Assembly (NCBI GenBank): GCA_965199585.1
Contig: CBDASI010000002.1
Span: 3,100,001 to 3,164,000 of the forward strand
Direction: 5' to 3'
Source: JAVVHH01 sp965199585
GTDB lineage: Bacteria; Pseudomonadota; Alphaproteobacteria; Acetobacterales; Acetobacteraceae
Length of the DNA: 64,000 nucleotides
In this document: one piece after another, positions 52,451-60,322 of the stretch
Layout of the letters: the number at the start of each line of letters is the position of its first letter
Position numbering within the stretch: position 1 is the first letter of the stretch
Position numbers and translations under genes: made by a program
Notes under the pieces: generated by a model
Database searches by the model: none
Seen by the model: the letters and a program-made list of their open reading frames with translations, nothing else
What the model was told of the DNA's origin: nothing

Positions 52451-52987
52451 GTGCAGATCGCAGCCATCCCCGTCGGCAAGAACCCGCCCGACGACGTGAA
52501 CGTCATCATCGAAGTGCCGGTCGGCGGCGAGCCCATCAAATACGAGATGGACAAGGAATCCGGCGCGCTGTTCGTCGACCGTTTCCTGCACACGCCGATG
52601 CGCTATCCCGGCAATTACGGCTTCGTGCCGCACACGCTGTCCGATGATGGCGACCCGATCGATGTGCTGATCGCCAGCACCCGGCCGATCATGCCGGGCG
52701 CGGTGATCAACTGCCGGCCGATCGGCGTGCTGAAGATGTCCGACGAGGGCGGCGAGGACGAGAAGATCATTGCCGTGCCGTCGTCCAAGCTGACCAAGAA
52801 CTATCTCAAGGTGCTAGAGCTGAGGGACCTGCCCGACATCCTGCTCGAGCAGATCAAGCACTTCTTCGAGCACTACAAGGACCTCGAGCCCGGCAAATGG
52901 GTCAAGGTCACCGGGTTCGGCGACGCTGCCGAGGCCCGCAAGATGATCACCGACGCGATCGAGCGCGCCAAGAACACCAAGAACTAG
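52451..52987 (+). CDS. ppa: Inorganic pyrophosphatase, family I
   Basis: A soluble hexameric enzyme of 178 residues that hydrolyses pyrophosphate. Active-site blocks are IKYEMDKESGALFVDRFL (in part), YPGNYGFVPHTL and the Asp-rich DDGDPIDVLI. GEDEKIIAVP and KHFFEHYKDLEPGKWVKV (in part) complete the fold. Start is a GTG at 52451 with GTAGGA before it. It lies 24 bases after tRNA-Ile2 and is followed by a palindromic repeat and ettA. Confidence 0.96.
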   Translation: MQIAAIPVGKNPPDDVNVIIEVPVGGEPIKYEMDKESGALFVDRFLHTPMRYPGNYGFVPHTLSDDGDPIDVLIASTRPIMPGAVINCRPIGVLKMSDEGGEDEKIIAVPSSKLTKNYLKVLELRDLPDILLEQIKHFFEHYKDLEPGKWVKVTGFGDAAEARKMITDAIERAKNTKN

Positions 52988-52997
52988 ACTGCGCGAC

Positions 52998-53021
52998 CCC
53001 TCTCCCGCTTGCGGGAGAGGG
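52998..53021. repeat. Palindromic repeat copy between ppa and ettA
   Basis: CCCTCTCCCGC at 52998-53008 and GCGGGAGAGGG at 53011-53021 form the same 11-base-pair hairpin as at 45385, with loop TT in place of TG. It sits ten bases after the ppa stop and 18 before the ettA start. Confidence 0.8.
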
Positions 53022-53039
53022 AATTGGAGAGGATCGAGA

Positions 53040-54719
53040 ATGGCCGCCTATCAATACGTTTACGTCATGAAGGACGTCACTAAAGCCTATCCGGGCGGCC
53101 GCGAGGTGTTCAAGGGCATCACCCTCTCCTTCCTTCCCGGCGTGAAGATCGGGGTGCTCGGGGTCAACGGCGCGGGTAAGTCCACGCTGCTCAAGATCAT
53201 GGCCGGCATCGAGACCGAATACGGCGGCGAGGCCTGGGCGGCCGACGGCATCCGCGTCGGCTATCTCGAGCAGGAGCCGAAGCTCGAAGAGGAGCTGACG
53301 GTCGGCGAGAACGTCGAGTTGGCGTTCGCCGATCTGAAAAAGGCGATGAACCGGTTTAACGCGATCAGCGAAGAATTCGGCGAGCCGATGGATGACGACA
53401 AGATGAATACCCTGCTCGCCGAACAGGCGGAGCTGCAGGAGAAGATCGACGCCGAGGATGGCTGGGAGCTGGACCGCCGAGTCGAGATCGCGCTGGACGC
53501 GCTGCGGTGCCCGCCGCCGGACGCCAAGGTCACGAGCCTGTCGGGCGGCGAGCGTCGCCGGGTCGCGCTGTGCCGGTTGTTGCTCGAGAAGCCGGACCTG
53601 CTTTTGCTCGATGAACCCACCAACCATCTCGACGCCGAGAGCGTGTCGTGGCTGGAGCGGACGCTGCGCGATTTTGCTGGCGCCGTCCTGGTCATCACCC
53701 ATGACCGCTACTTCCTCGACAACGTGACCAACTGGATCCTCGAGATCGAGCGGGGCCGTGGCTATCCGTTCGAGGGCAATTACTCGTCGTGGCTGGCGCA
53801 GAAGCGCAAGCGGCTGCAACAGGAAGAGAAGGAAGAAAGCTCGCGTCAGAAGGCGTTGGCGGCCGAGGAAGAGTGGATCCAGTCGAGCCCACGGGCCCGG
53901 CAGACCAAGAGCCGCTCGCGCATCGCGAAATACGAGGAAATGCAGCAGCTCAGCGCCGAGCGCGCCGGCGGAACCGCCGACATCGTCATTCCGCCGGGTC
54001 CTCGCTTGGGTGGGCTGGTCATCGAGGCGGAGGACGTGCGCAAGGCGTATGGCAACCGGCTGCTGATCAACGATCTCAGCTTCAAGTTGCCGCCGGGCGG
54101 CATCGTGGGCGTGATCGGGCCGAACGGCGCCGGCAAGACGACGATGTTCCGCATGATCACCGGGCAGGAGACGCCGGACGCAGGCAGTCTGCGCGTCGGC
54201 GATACCGTTAAGCTCGGCTATGTCGACCAGAGCCGGCAAAGCCTGGATCCGGAGAAGAACGTCTGGCAGGAGATCAGCGGCGGCACCGACGTGATCTATC
54301 TCGGCAAGCGCGCGGTGCAGTCGCGCGCCTACGTGGGCGCGTTCAACTTCAAGGGGTCGGACCAGCAGAAGAAGGTCGGCATCCTCTCGGGCGGCGAGCG
54401 CAACCGGGTGCATCTGGCCAAGATGCTGCGCACCGAGAGCAACGTGATCCTGCTCGACGAGCCGACCAACGACCTCGATGTCGACACGCTGCGGGCGCTG
54501 GAAGAGGCGCTGACCGAGTTCGCCGGTTGCGTCGTGGTGATCAGCCACGATCGCTGGTTCCTGGACCGGTTGGCGACGCACATCCTGGCCTTCGAGGGCG
54601 ACAGTCACGTCGAGTGGTTCGAGGGTAACTTCCAGGCCTACGAAGAGGACAAGCGACGTCGACTCGGGGCCGACAGCACCGAGCCGCATCGCATCAAGTA
54701 CCGGCCGCTCGCCCGGTAG
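53040..54719 (+). CDS. ettA: Energy-dependent translational throttle protein EttA (ABC-F)
   Basis: A 559-residue soluble ABC-F protein that binds the ribosomal E site and gates the first elongation step according to ADP/ATP. Two ABC domains are joined by a charged linker (the P-site tRNA interaction motif, rich in Lys/Glu around KRLQQEEKEESSRQ). Walker A sites are GVNGAGKST and GPNGAGKTT; signatures are LSGGERRRVALC and LSGGERNRVHLA; both Walker B sites read DEPTN. GGAGAGG stands before the ATG. The second gene after tRNA-Ile2. Confidence 0.95.
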   Translation: MAAYQYVYVMKDVTKAYPGGREVFKGITLSFLPGVKIGVLGVNGAGKSTLLKIMAGIETEYGGEAWAADGIRVGYLEQEPKLEEELTVGENVELAFADLKKAMNRFNAISEEFGEPMDDDKMNTLLAEQAELQEKIDAEDGWELDRRVEIALDALRCPPPDAKVTSLSGGERRRVALCRLLLEKPDLLLLDEPTNHLDAESVSWLERTLRDFAGAVLVITHDRYFLDNVTNWILEIERGRGYPFEGNYSSWLAQKRKRLQQEEKEESSRQKALAAEEEWIQSSPRARQTKSRSRIAKYEEMQQLSAERAGGTADIVIPPGPRLGGLVIEAEDVRKAYGNRLLINDLSFKLPPGGIVGVIGPNGAGKTTMFRMITGQETPDAGSLRVGDTVKLGYVDQSRQSLDPEKNVWQEISGGTDVIYLGKRAVQSRAYVGAFNFKGSDQQKKVGILSGGERNRVHLAKMLRTESNVILLDEPTNDLDVDTLRALEEALTEFAGCVVVISHDRWFLDRLATHILAFEGDSHVEWFEGNFQAYEEDKRRRLGADSTEPHRIKYRPLAR

Positions 54720-54744
54720 AACGGCCCCGGCGTCTTCCGGGCCG

Positions 54745-55248
54745 ATGGCGCCCTCGTGGTCGATCCGCACCGGCCGGCTGTCCCTGACGCCGGTCGGATG
54801 GCAGGACATCGGCGATCTCTGCGCGTTGAAAGCCGATCCGCGGGTCTATGCGGCAATGCTTGGCGGCGTGCGCAGCCCGGTTCAGGTCGCAGCCGAGCTG
54901 GCGGAGGACACGCAGTTCTGGGTGCACCACGGCGTCGGCATGTGGATGGTCCGCGACTTCGAGGGAAACGTCGCCGGGCTGACGGGACTGCACGAGCGGG
55001 TCGATGGGCGCGGGATCGCCATCCGGTTCGCGTTCCGGGTCGAGACGCAGGGCAAGGGCCTCGCGCGGGAGGCGGCTGGCGCGGCGCTGCGGTTCGCGCA
55101 CGACCGGGCGCATGTCCGCCGGGTCGTGGCCGTGTGTCGCGAGAACAATTTCGGCTCGCGCATGGTGCTGGGCGCGATCGGCATGCGCCTGTGTGAGGAG
55201 TTCGTGCGCTCGGGCGAGCCGATGCTGATGTTCGAGAGCGTGGGTTAG
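54745..55248 (+). CDS. GNAT family N-acetyltransferase
   Basis: A 167-residue RimJ/RimL-type acetyltransferase. RTGRLSLTPVGWQDI is the N-terminal strand, the acetyl-CoA site is FRVETQGKGLAREAAGAAL (Q/R-x-x-G-x-G/A form), and ENNFGSRMVLGAIGM is the usual C-terminal block. The substrate could be a protein N-terminus or a small amine. It follows ettA by 25 bases. Its stop overlaps the aroE stop on the opposite strand by four bases. Confidence 0.83.
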   Translation: MAPSWSIRTGRLSLTPVGWQDIGDLCALKADPRVYAAMLGGVRSPVQVAAELAEDTQFWVHHGVGMWMVRDFEGNVAGLTGLHERVDGRGIAIRFAFRVETQGKGLAREAAGAALRFAHDRAHVRRVVAVCRENNFGSRMVLGAIGMRLCEEFVRSGEPMLMFESVG

Positions 55249-56060
55249 GTCAGCGGGAGCGATAGGCGCGCGATGACGTCCCTTGTCGCGGGCCGCACGC
55301 CACGCCACCAGGCGAACGACTCCGCCGCCTGCTCGACCAGCATGCCAATGCCGTCGTGCCGCCGGCCGACACCCGCCGTCTTTGCGGTGCGCAGGAAGCC
55401 GGTCAGCCCTTTGCCGTAACTCATGTCATAGGCGAGCGCCCCGGGCGCGAAGATCGAGGCCGGCACCTCCAGCATCTCGCCATACAGCCCGGCCGACGTC
55501 GCGTTGATTATGACGTCGAACCCGCTGCGGCGCTTCAGATCGTCGAGCAGGCATGGTTCCACGCCAGGAAAGATCTCGGCGATGGCGACCGCCTTGGTGA
55601 GGCTGCGGTTCGCCAGCACGAGCGCGGCCGGAGCGGCGGCAAGCAGCGGTTCGATGACGCCACGGGCGGCACCGCCGGCGCCGAGAATCAGCACGCTGCG
55701 GCCGGTCAACTCGGTGTCGAGATTGTCCTCGATGTCGATGCGTAGGCCGACCCCGTCGAAATTTTCCGCCTCGATCAGGCCGTCGACGAAGCGCAGGCAA
55801 TTCGCCGCCCCAGCCCGCTCGGCCCGCTGGGACCGTGCTGCCGCCAACTCGAAAGCGTCGATCTTGAAGGGCGCGGTGACGTTCAAGCCGAGTCCGCCGG
55901 CGGCGCGGAATTCCTCTACCGCTCTGCGAAATCTGTCCAGCGGCCCCTCGATCCGTCGGTAGACGATATCGTGACCGAATTCCTCGGCGAAGGCCGCGTG
56001 GATGAGCGGCGACTTGGACTGGCCGATCGGGTTGCCGATTACCGCGTAGAGATCGGTCAT
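55245..56060 (-). CDS. aroE: Shikimate dehydrogenase
   Basis: A 271-residue NADP enzyme that reduces 3-dehydroshikimate to shikimate in chorismate synthesis. The start AVIGNPIGQSKSPLIH binds shikimate, the catalytic Lys is in NVTAPFKIDAF, and the Rossmann motif is GAGGAARGV. The NADP-specific ANRSLTKA follows. The start at 56060 gives MTDLYAVIG. A longer frame to 56111 has no homologous content. Confidence 0.94.
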   Translation of the reverse strand: MTDLYAVIGNPIGQSKSPLIHAAFAEEFGHDIVYRRIEGPLDRFRRAVEEFRAAGGLGLNVTAPFKIDAFELAAARSQRAERAGAANCLRFVDGLIEAENFDGVGLRIDIEDNLDTELTGRSVLILGAGGAARGVIEPLLAAAPAALVLANRSLTKAVAIAEIFPGVEPCLLDDLKRRSGFDVIINATSAGLYGEMLEVPASIFAPGALAYDMSYGKGLTGFLRTAKTAGVGRRHDGIGMLVEQAAESFAWWRGVRPATRDVIARLSLPLT

Positions 56061-56161
56061 ATCGCCCGATACTGGGCAGTTCCGACCTTGTCCACTCCCA
56101 GCGTGACGCAACCGAAGTCGCGAGTGGATCGTTCGCTGCTGGTCACCCAGGGAGCGGAGCG

Positions 56162-56362
56162 ATGGTCAAAGAAGGCGATAAGGTTAAATGGGGCACGTCG
56201 GGCGGTGAGACGCACGGCACGGTCGAGAAGAGAGTCACGTCGGAGACCAAAATTAAAGGGCACGTCGCCAAGGCGACCAAGGAGGAGCCTCAGTTCGTGG
56301 TCAAGTCGGACAAGTCCGGCAAGGAAGCCGTGCACAAGCCGGAAGAGCTGAAGAAAGCCTGA
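56162..56362 (+). CDS. DUF2945 (hypervirulence-associated, Tudor-like) small protein
   Basis: A 66-residue, highly basic-acidic mixed protein (MVKEGDKVKWGTSGGETHG, then GHVAKATKEEPQFVVKSDKS and HKPEELKK). KVKWGTSGGETHGTVE (in part) is the family signature. Members have a small SH3/Tudor-like fold; their role is unknown and the virulence name comes from one fungal member. AGCGGAGCG is before the ATG. Confidence 0.82.
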   Translation: MVKEGDKVKWGTSGGETHGTVEKRVTSETKIKGHVAKATKEEPQFVVKSDKSGKEAVHKPEELKKA

Positions 56363-56384
56363 TCCACGACCGGGTCATGCCAGC

Positions 56385-56699
56385 TCAGTAGATTGAGCGT
56401 GACCCGGACATGGCGCGCTGGGCCTGCCAGCGGCGGAAGCGCATCATGCCCCAGGCGAACAGGCCCGCAACGAAGATAACGGGCAGCGCCATCGACAGGA
56501 CCCACAGCGCCAAGGCGGCAAACGCCACCGCGCCGGCAACCATGGCGATGACCACACCCCCCAGCATCAGCTTGTAGGAAAGCGGCAGCCCAGTCCGCGG
56601 CGGTGTCCGAAAACTACCGTCGAGGCGCATGTCGAGCGTCGGAGGCGTGTTTTTCATGCCAATGATTTGTAGCGTGTCACCGACTGGTTCAAGGAACAC
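56385..56699 (-). CDS. Two-span membrane protein of unknown function
   Basis: A protein of 104 residues from the GTG at 56699, or 90 from the ATG at 56657; neither start has a clear ribosome site. Two adjacent membrane helices (LMLGGVVIAMVAGAVAFAAL, then LSMALPVIFVAGLFAWGMM) are followed by an Arg-rich end (MRFRRWQAQRAMSGSRS). I recognise no family. It begins three bases downstream of the livF stop on the same strand, so it may ride on the liv transcript. Confidence 0.6.
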   Translation of the reverse strand: MFLEPVGDTLQIIGMKNTPPTLDMRLDGSFRTPPRTGLPLSYKLMLGGVVIAMVAGAVAFAALALWVLSMALPVIFVAGLFAWGMMRFRRWQAQRAMSGSRSIY

Positions 56700-56702
56700 G
56701 TT

Positions 56703-57425
56703 TCAGTGCGCGGCGCCGAGATAGGCGGCACGGACCGCCGGGTCGACGCGGAGTTGCGCTGCGGGGCCGGAGGCGGCCAGTCGGCCGTTCTCCAGCACGT
56801 AGCCGAAATCGGCGACCTCCAGGGCGGCGGCGGCGAATTGCTCGACCAGCAGCATGGTGATTCGTTCAGCCTTCAGCCGCGCTATGGTGGCGAACACCTC
56901 CGCGACCAGACGCGGGGCTAGCCCCATGCTGGGCTCGTCCAGCAGCAACACGCTCGGGTTCAGCATCAGCGCGCGCGCCATCGCCAGCATCTGCTGCTCG
57001 CCGCCGGATAGGGTGCCGGCATACTGCTCGCGCCGCTCCTTCAGGCGGGGGAACAGCGCGAACATACGGTCCAGATCGCCGGCGACGTCGCCCTTGGCGC
57101 GGGCGCCGGTCAGGCGGGGAAACGCCCCCATGATGAGGTTGTCGGCAACCGACAGCGTCGCGAACACGCGGCGGTTCTCCGGCGAGTGCGCCAGGCCGCG
57201 CCGGGTAATGGCATAAGACGGCAGCCCGGCGATGTCCTTGCCGTCGAGCATGATGCGCCCGGCTGCCGGCTTGATCATGCCGGACAGCGCCCGCAGCGTG
57301 GTGGTCTTGCCGGCACCGTTGCTGCCGATGAGCGTGACCAGGCGTCCTTCTTCGACCTGCAGGTCGAGCCCGTGCAGCACTTGCACTTTGCCATAGCCGG
57401 CGACGAGGCCCTCGACCTTCAGCAT
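56703..57425 (-). CDS. livF: Branched-chain amino acid ABC transporter ATPase LivF
   Basis: A 240-residue ATPase. Walker A is GSNGAGKTT, the signature LSGGEQQML, and Walker B LLLDEPSMGLAP. GKVQVLHGLDLQVEEG at the N-terminus and RRGLAHSPENRRVFATLSV in the first third are typical of LivF. Partner of the LivG half of the fused protein. It overlaps livMG by one base. Confidence 0.95.
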   Translation of the reverse strand: MLKVEGLVAGYGKVQVLHGLDLQVEEGRLVTLIGSNGAGKTTTLRALSGMIKPAAGRIMLDGKDIAGLPSYAITRRGLAHSPENRRVFATLSVADNLIMGAFPRLTGARAKGDVAGDLDRMFALFPRLKERREQYAGTLSGGEQQMLAMARALMLNPSVLLLDEPSMGLAPRLVAEVFATIARLKAERITMLLVEQFAAAALEVADFGYVLENGRLAASGPAAQLRVDPAVRAAYLGAAH

Positions 57426-59392
57426 CAGGCCGCCTCCGCCACGGCGCCGCCGAGATAGGCCGCCAGGACCCGCTCGTCCGCTTGGACCACGGAAGGCGGC
57501 CCCTCGGCGATCTTCTGACCGAAATCCAGCACGGTGACGGTGTCGCAGAGGCTCATGACGACATCCATGTGATGCTCGATCAGTACCAGGCTGATCCCGT
57601 GATCCCTGATCTTGCGGATGATTTCGACGAGGTCCTTGATGTCCGGCGCAGTAAGGCCGGCGGCGGGCTCGTCGAGCAGGAGCAGTTTAGGGTCGAGCGC
57701 CAGCGCACGGCCGATCTCCAGCAGGCGCTGCTTGCCGTAAGGTAGGTTGCGGGCTTCTTCGTTGGCCAGATGTGCCAAGCCGACGAAGCCGAGGATGCTG
57801 GCCGCGCGGATTTCCGCAGCACGTTCCTCGCGCTTGGCGCGCCCGGTGCGCAGCGCGATCTCGAGGACCGAGCTGCTGAAGCTATGGTGCAGGCCGACCA
57901 TGACGTTCTCGATCAGCGTCAGTTCGCCGAACAGCTGCACGTTCTGGAACGTGCGCGCGATGCCAGCGGCGGCGATCTGCGGCGACTTCTTGCCGGCGAT
58001 CGACTTGCCTTCGAGCACGACGTCGCCACCGGTCGGAACGTAGATCCCGGTCAGCACGTTCATCATCGTGCTCTTACCGGAGCCGTTGGGGCCGATCAGC
58101 CCGTGGATGGTGCCGGGCCGCACCGCGATGTCGACCTGGTTGAGCGCCTTCAGGCCACCAAACTGCATGAGGATCTGCTTAACCTCGAGCAGGTTCTGGC
58201 CAGGCTGTATACTGGGGGCCGCGGCCGCCCAGACCTTATTGCCCTCCCCCGTCGCCTCGATCACAGCATGCTCACGCACCCGCAGCAGGCGGCGCACGTA
58301 GCCGTAGATGCCGTCGGGCAAGTAGTACACGACGAACAGGATCATCGCGCCGAACACTGAGAGCCGCCAGTCGGTGACGTTGCGCAGCAGCATGGCGAAG
58401 GCGAAGAACGCCAGGCACAGGCCGATCGGGATCAGCACCGGTCCCTTGTCCTCCGCCTTGCGGAGCGCAGCGCCGCCGGCCACCAGCGCCACAGCGGCGA
58501 TGATGCCGGCGATGATGCGGAACAGGTCGATGTCGGCCAGCAGGTTCGGCAGCATGACGATGACAATGGCGCCCAGGATCGGGCCAACGCGGGACTTGCG
58601 CCCGCCGAGGGTGACCGCGAGCAGGAACATGATCGCAAGCTCGACGCCGAAATTGTTCGGCGCGACATATTGCTCCGAATAGGCGAACAGCGCCCCGGCC
58701 AGCCCGGCCATCCCCGCCGAGATGACGAACGCCAGCACCTTATGCTTGTAGACCGAGACGCCCATGCAGTCCGACGCGATCGGGCTGTCACGCAAGGCTT
58801 CGAAGGCGCGGCCGTAGCGGCTGGCGATGACCCGGTTGACGAATACTAGCGACAGCAGCAGGAAACCGATGACGATGAAGTAGTATTCGAACTCGCGCAT
58901 CGTCGAGAGCTTCATGTCGAAGAAGCCACCCTCGAGCGACGGGTAGTTGCCAAAATCGATCAGCAGCGGCTTCTGCAGCGTGATGCCCATCGGACCGTTG
59001 GTCAGGAACGTCATCTCATTGATCAGAATCTGGATGATGGTGCCGAAGGCGAGCGTCACCATCGCCAGATAAGGGCCGGTGACCTGCAGCGCCGGCAACG
59101 CCAGGATGGCGCCGAAGCAGCAGGTGACGATCACCGCCGCCGGGATCGACAGCCACAGACCGATCTCGAATTGGAAGAACAGCACCGCCGCCGTGTAGGC
59201 GCCGATGCCGAGCAGGGCGGCATGGCCGAGCGAGACCTCGCCGGTGTAGCCGAACACGATGTCGAGCCCGAGCAACAGGATCGAGTAGATCGCGATGGTG
59301 ACGGCCAGATGGAGGTAGTACGGGTTGGTGACGATGAACGGAAACGCCAGCAGGGCGGCGATCAGCAGGATCGCCTTGAGTGCGCTCGCCAT
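57425..59392 (-). CDS. Branched-chain amino acid ABC transporter: LivM permease fused to LivG ATPase
   Basis: A 655-residue fusion. Residues 1-about 370 are a LivM permease (about ten helices; LLGLDIVFGYTGEVSLGHAA, in part, and FEALRDSPIASDCMGVS with the EAA-like loop). Residues about 395-655 are a LivG ATPase with Walker A GPNGSGKST, signature LPYGKQRLLEIG and Walker B LLLDEPAAGLTAPD. The linker holds RVREHAVIEATGEGNK. Fusion fixes a one-to-one ratio of permease and ATPase. It lies two bases after livH. Confidence 0.95.
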   Translation of the reverse strand: MASALKAILLIAALLAFPFIVTNPYYLHLAVTIAIYSILLLGLDIVFGYTGEVSLGHAALLGIGAYTAAVLFFQFEIGLWLSIPAAVIVTCCFGAILALPALQVTGPYLAMVTLAFGTIIQILINEMTFLTNGPMGITLQKPLLIDFGNYPSLEGGFFDMKLSTMREFEYYFIVIGFLLLSLVFVNRVIASRYGRAFEALRDSPIASDCMGVSVYKHKVLAFVISAGMAGLAGALFAYSEQYVAPNNFGVELAIMFLLAVTLGGRKSRVGPILGAIVIVMLPNLLADIDLFRIIAGIIAAVALVAGGAALRKAEDKGPVLIPIGLCLAFFAFAMLLRNVTDWRLSVFGAMILFVVYYLPDGIYGYVRRLLRVREHAVIEATGEGNKVWAAAAPSIQPGQNLLEVKQILMQFGGLKALNQVDIAVRPGTIHGLIGPNGSGKSTMMNVLTGIYVPTGGDVVLEGKSIAGKKSPQIAAAGIARTFQNVQLFGELTLIENVMVGLHHSFSSSVLEIALRTGRAKREERAAEIRAASILGFVGLAHLANEEARNLPYGKQRLLEIGRALALDPKLLLLDEPAAGLTAPDIKDLVEIIRKIRDHGISLVLIEHHMDVVMSLCDTVTVLDFGQKIAEGPPSVVQADERVLAAYLGGAVAEAA

Positions 59393-59394
59393 GC

Positions 59395-60267
59395 TCAGAC
59401 CTTCTTGATCGTGGCACGGCCGAACAGGCCGGACGGCTTGATCGACAGCACCAGCAATAACAGAACGAGGCCTGGCACGTCCTTGTATCCGCTTGAAAGA
59501 TAGTAGCCGGTCATCGTCTCGGTGATGCCGAGGATCAGTCCGCCGACGACGACGCCGAGCCCGCTCGACAAGCCGCCGATGATCGCCACGGCGAACGCCT
59601 TGAGCCCCAACACCGCGCCCATGGTGGCACCGGTGAGCGTGACCGGCGCGACCAGCACGCCGGCGAACGACGCCGTCATGGAGGACAGCGCGTAGCTGAA
59701 CGTGATCACCAGCCCGGTGTTGATGCCCATCAGCCCGGCCGCGTCACGATCTGCTGCGGTCGCCACCACTGCCTTGCCGAAGATACTCCGGCGGTTGAAC
59801 AGCTCGACCGCCAGCATCAGCACGATGGCGCCGAACACGATCACCAGCTCCATCGGCAGGATGCGGACGCCGCCCAGATCGATCGGCGTCTCCGGCAACG
59901 GTGAGGGGAACTTCAGGGCGTCCCGGCCCCAGACATTTTCGGCGACGTTTTTGAAGATGATACCGAGCGCGATCGTGGCCATGATCCAGCCGGCCTCCGA
60001 CTTAATCGCCACCGCCCGACGCACGCCGAGCCGCTCGACGACCGCCCCCTGAAACAGGCCGAACACCAGCACGACGGGCAACATCGCCCAGTAGCCGATG
60101 TAATATTGAACCGTGAGGCCCACCAGCGCGCCGAGCATCAGCGCCTCGCCTTGGCCGAAATTCAGCGTTTTCGAGGTCGCGAAAGTCAGCTGGTAGCCGA
60201 ACGCGATCACGCCGTAGATCATGCCGACGGAGATGCCGCTCACGATGAGCTGGGCGAGAATTTGCAT
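59395..60267 (-). CDS. livH: Branched-chain amino acid ABC transporter permease LivH
   Basis: A 290-residue inner-membrane permease with about eight helices. FATSKTLNFGQGEALMLGAL (in part), the loop ATAADRDAAGLMGINTG, and FAGVLVAPVTLTGATMGAVLGL (in part) are LivH-typical. The start at 60267 gives MQILAQLIVSGISVGMIYGV; the longer frame to 60441 crosses the hairpin and has no homology. It forms the channel with the LivM half of the next protein. Confidence 0.94.
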   Translation of the reverse strand: MQILAQLIVSGISVGMIYGVIAFGYQLTFATSKTLNFGQGEALMLGALVGLTVQYYIGYWAMLPVVLVFGLFQGAVVERLGVRRAVAIKSEAGWIMATIALGIIFKNVAENVWGRDALKFPSPLPETPIDLGGVRILPMELVIVFGAIVLMLAVELFNRRSIFGKAVVATAADRDAAGLMGINTGLVITFSYALSSMTASFAGVLVAPVTLTGATMGAVLGLKAFAVAIIGGLSSGLGVVVGGLILGITETMTGYYLSSGYKDVPGLVLLLLVLSIKPSGLFGRATIKKV

Positions 60268-60284
60268 CGATTGTCCCGGAAACG

Positions 60285-60314
60285 GCCCTCCCCCGGTGGC
60301 GCCCGGGGAAGGGC
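60285..60314 (-). terminator. Intercistronic hairpin between livK and livH
   Basis: GCCCT at 60285-60289 pairs with AGGGC at 60310-60314; past one mismatch CCCCGG (60291-60296) pairs with CCGGGG (60303-60308) around a six-base loop. It lies just after the livK stop. Such hairpins often stabilise the binding-protein mRNA or partly stop transcription, giving more binding protein than permease. Confidence 0.65.
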
Positions 60315-60322
60315 TGCGGTTG

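Noticed and set aside
52947..54809. 620-codon open frame on the minus strand over ettA
   Set aside because: Antisense of an ABC-F gene with all motifs intact; no motif in the antisense peptide.
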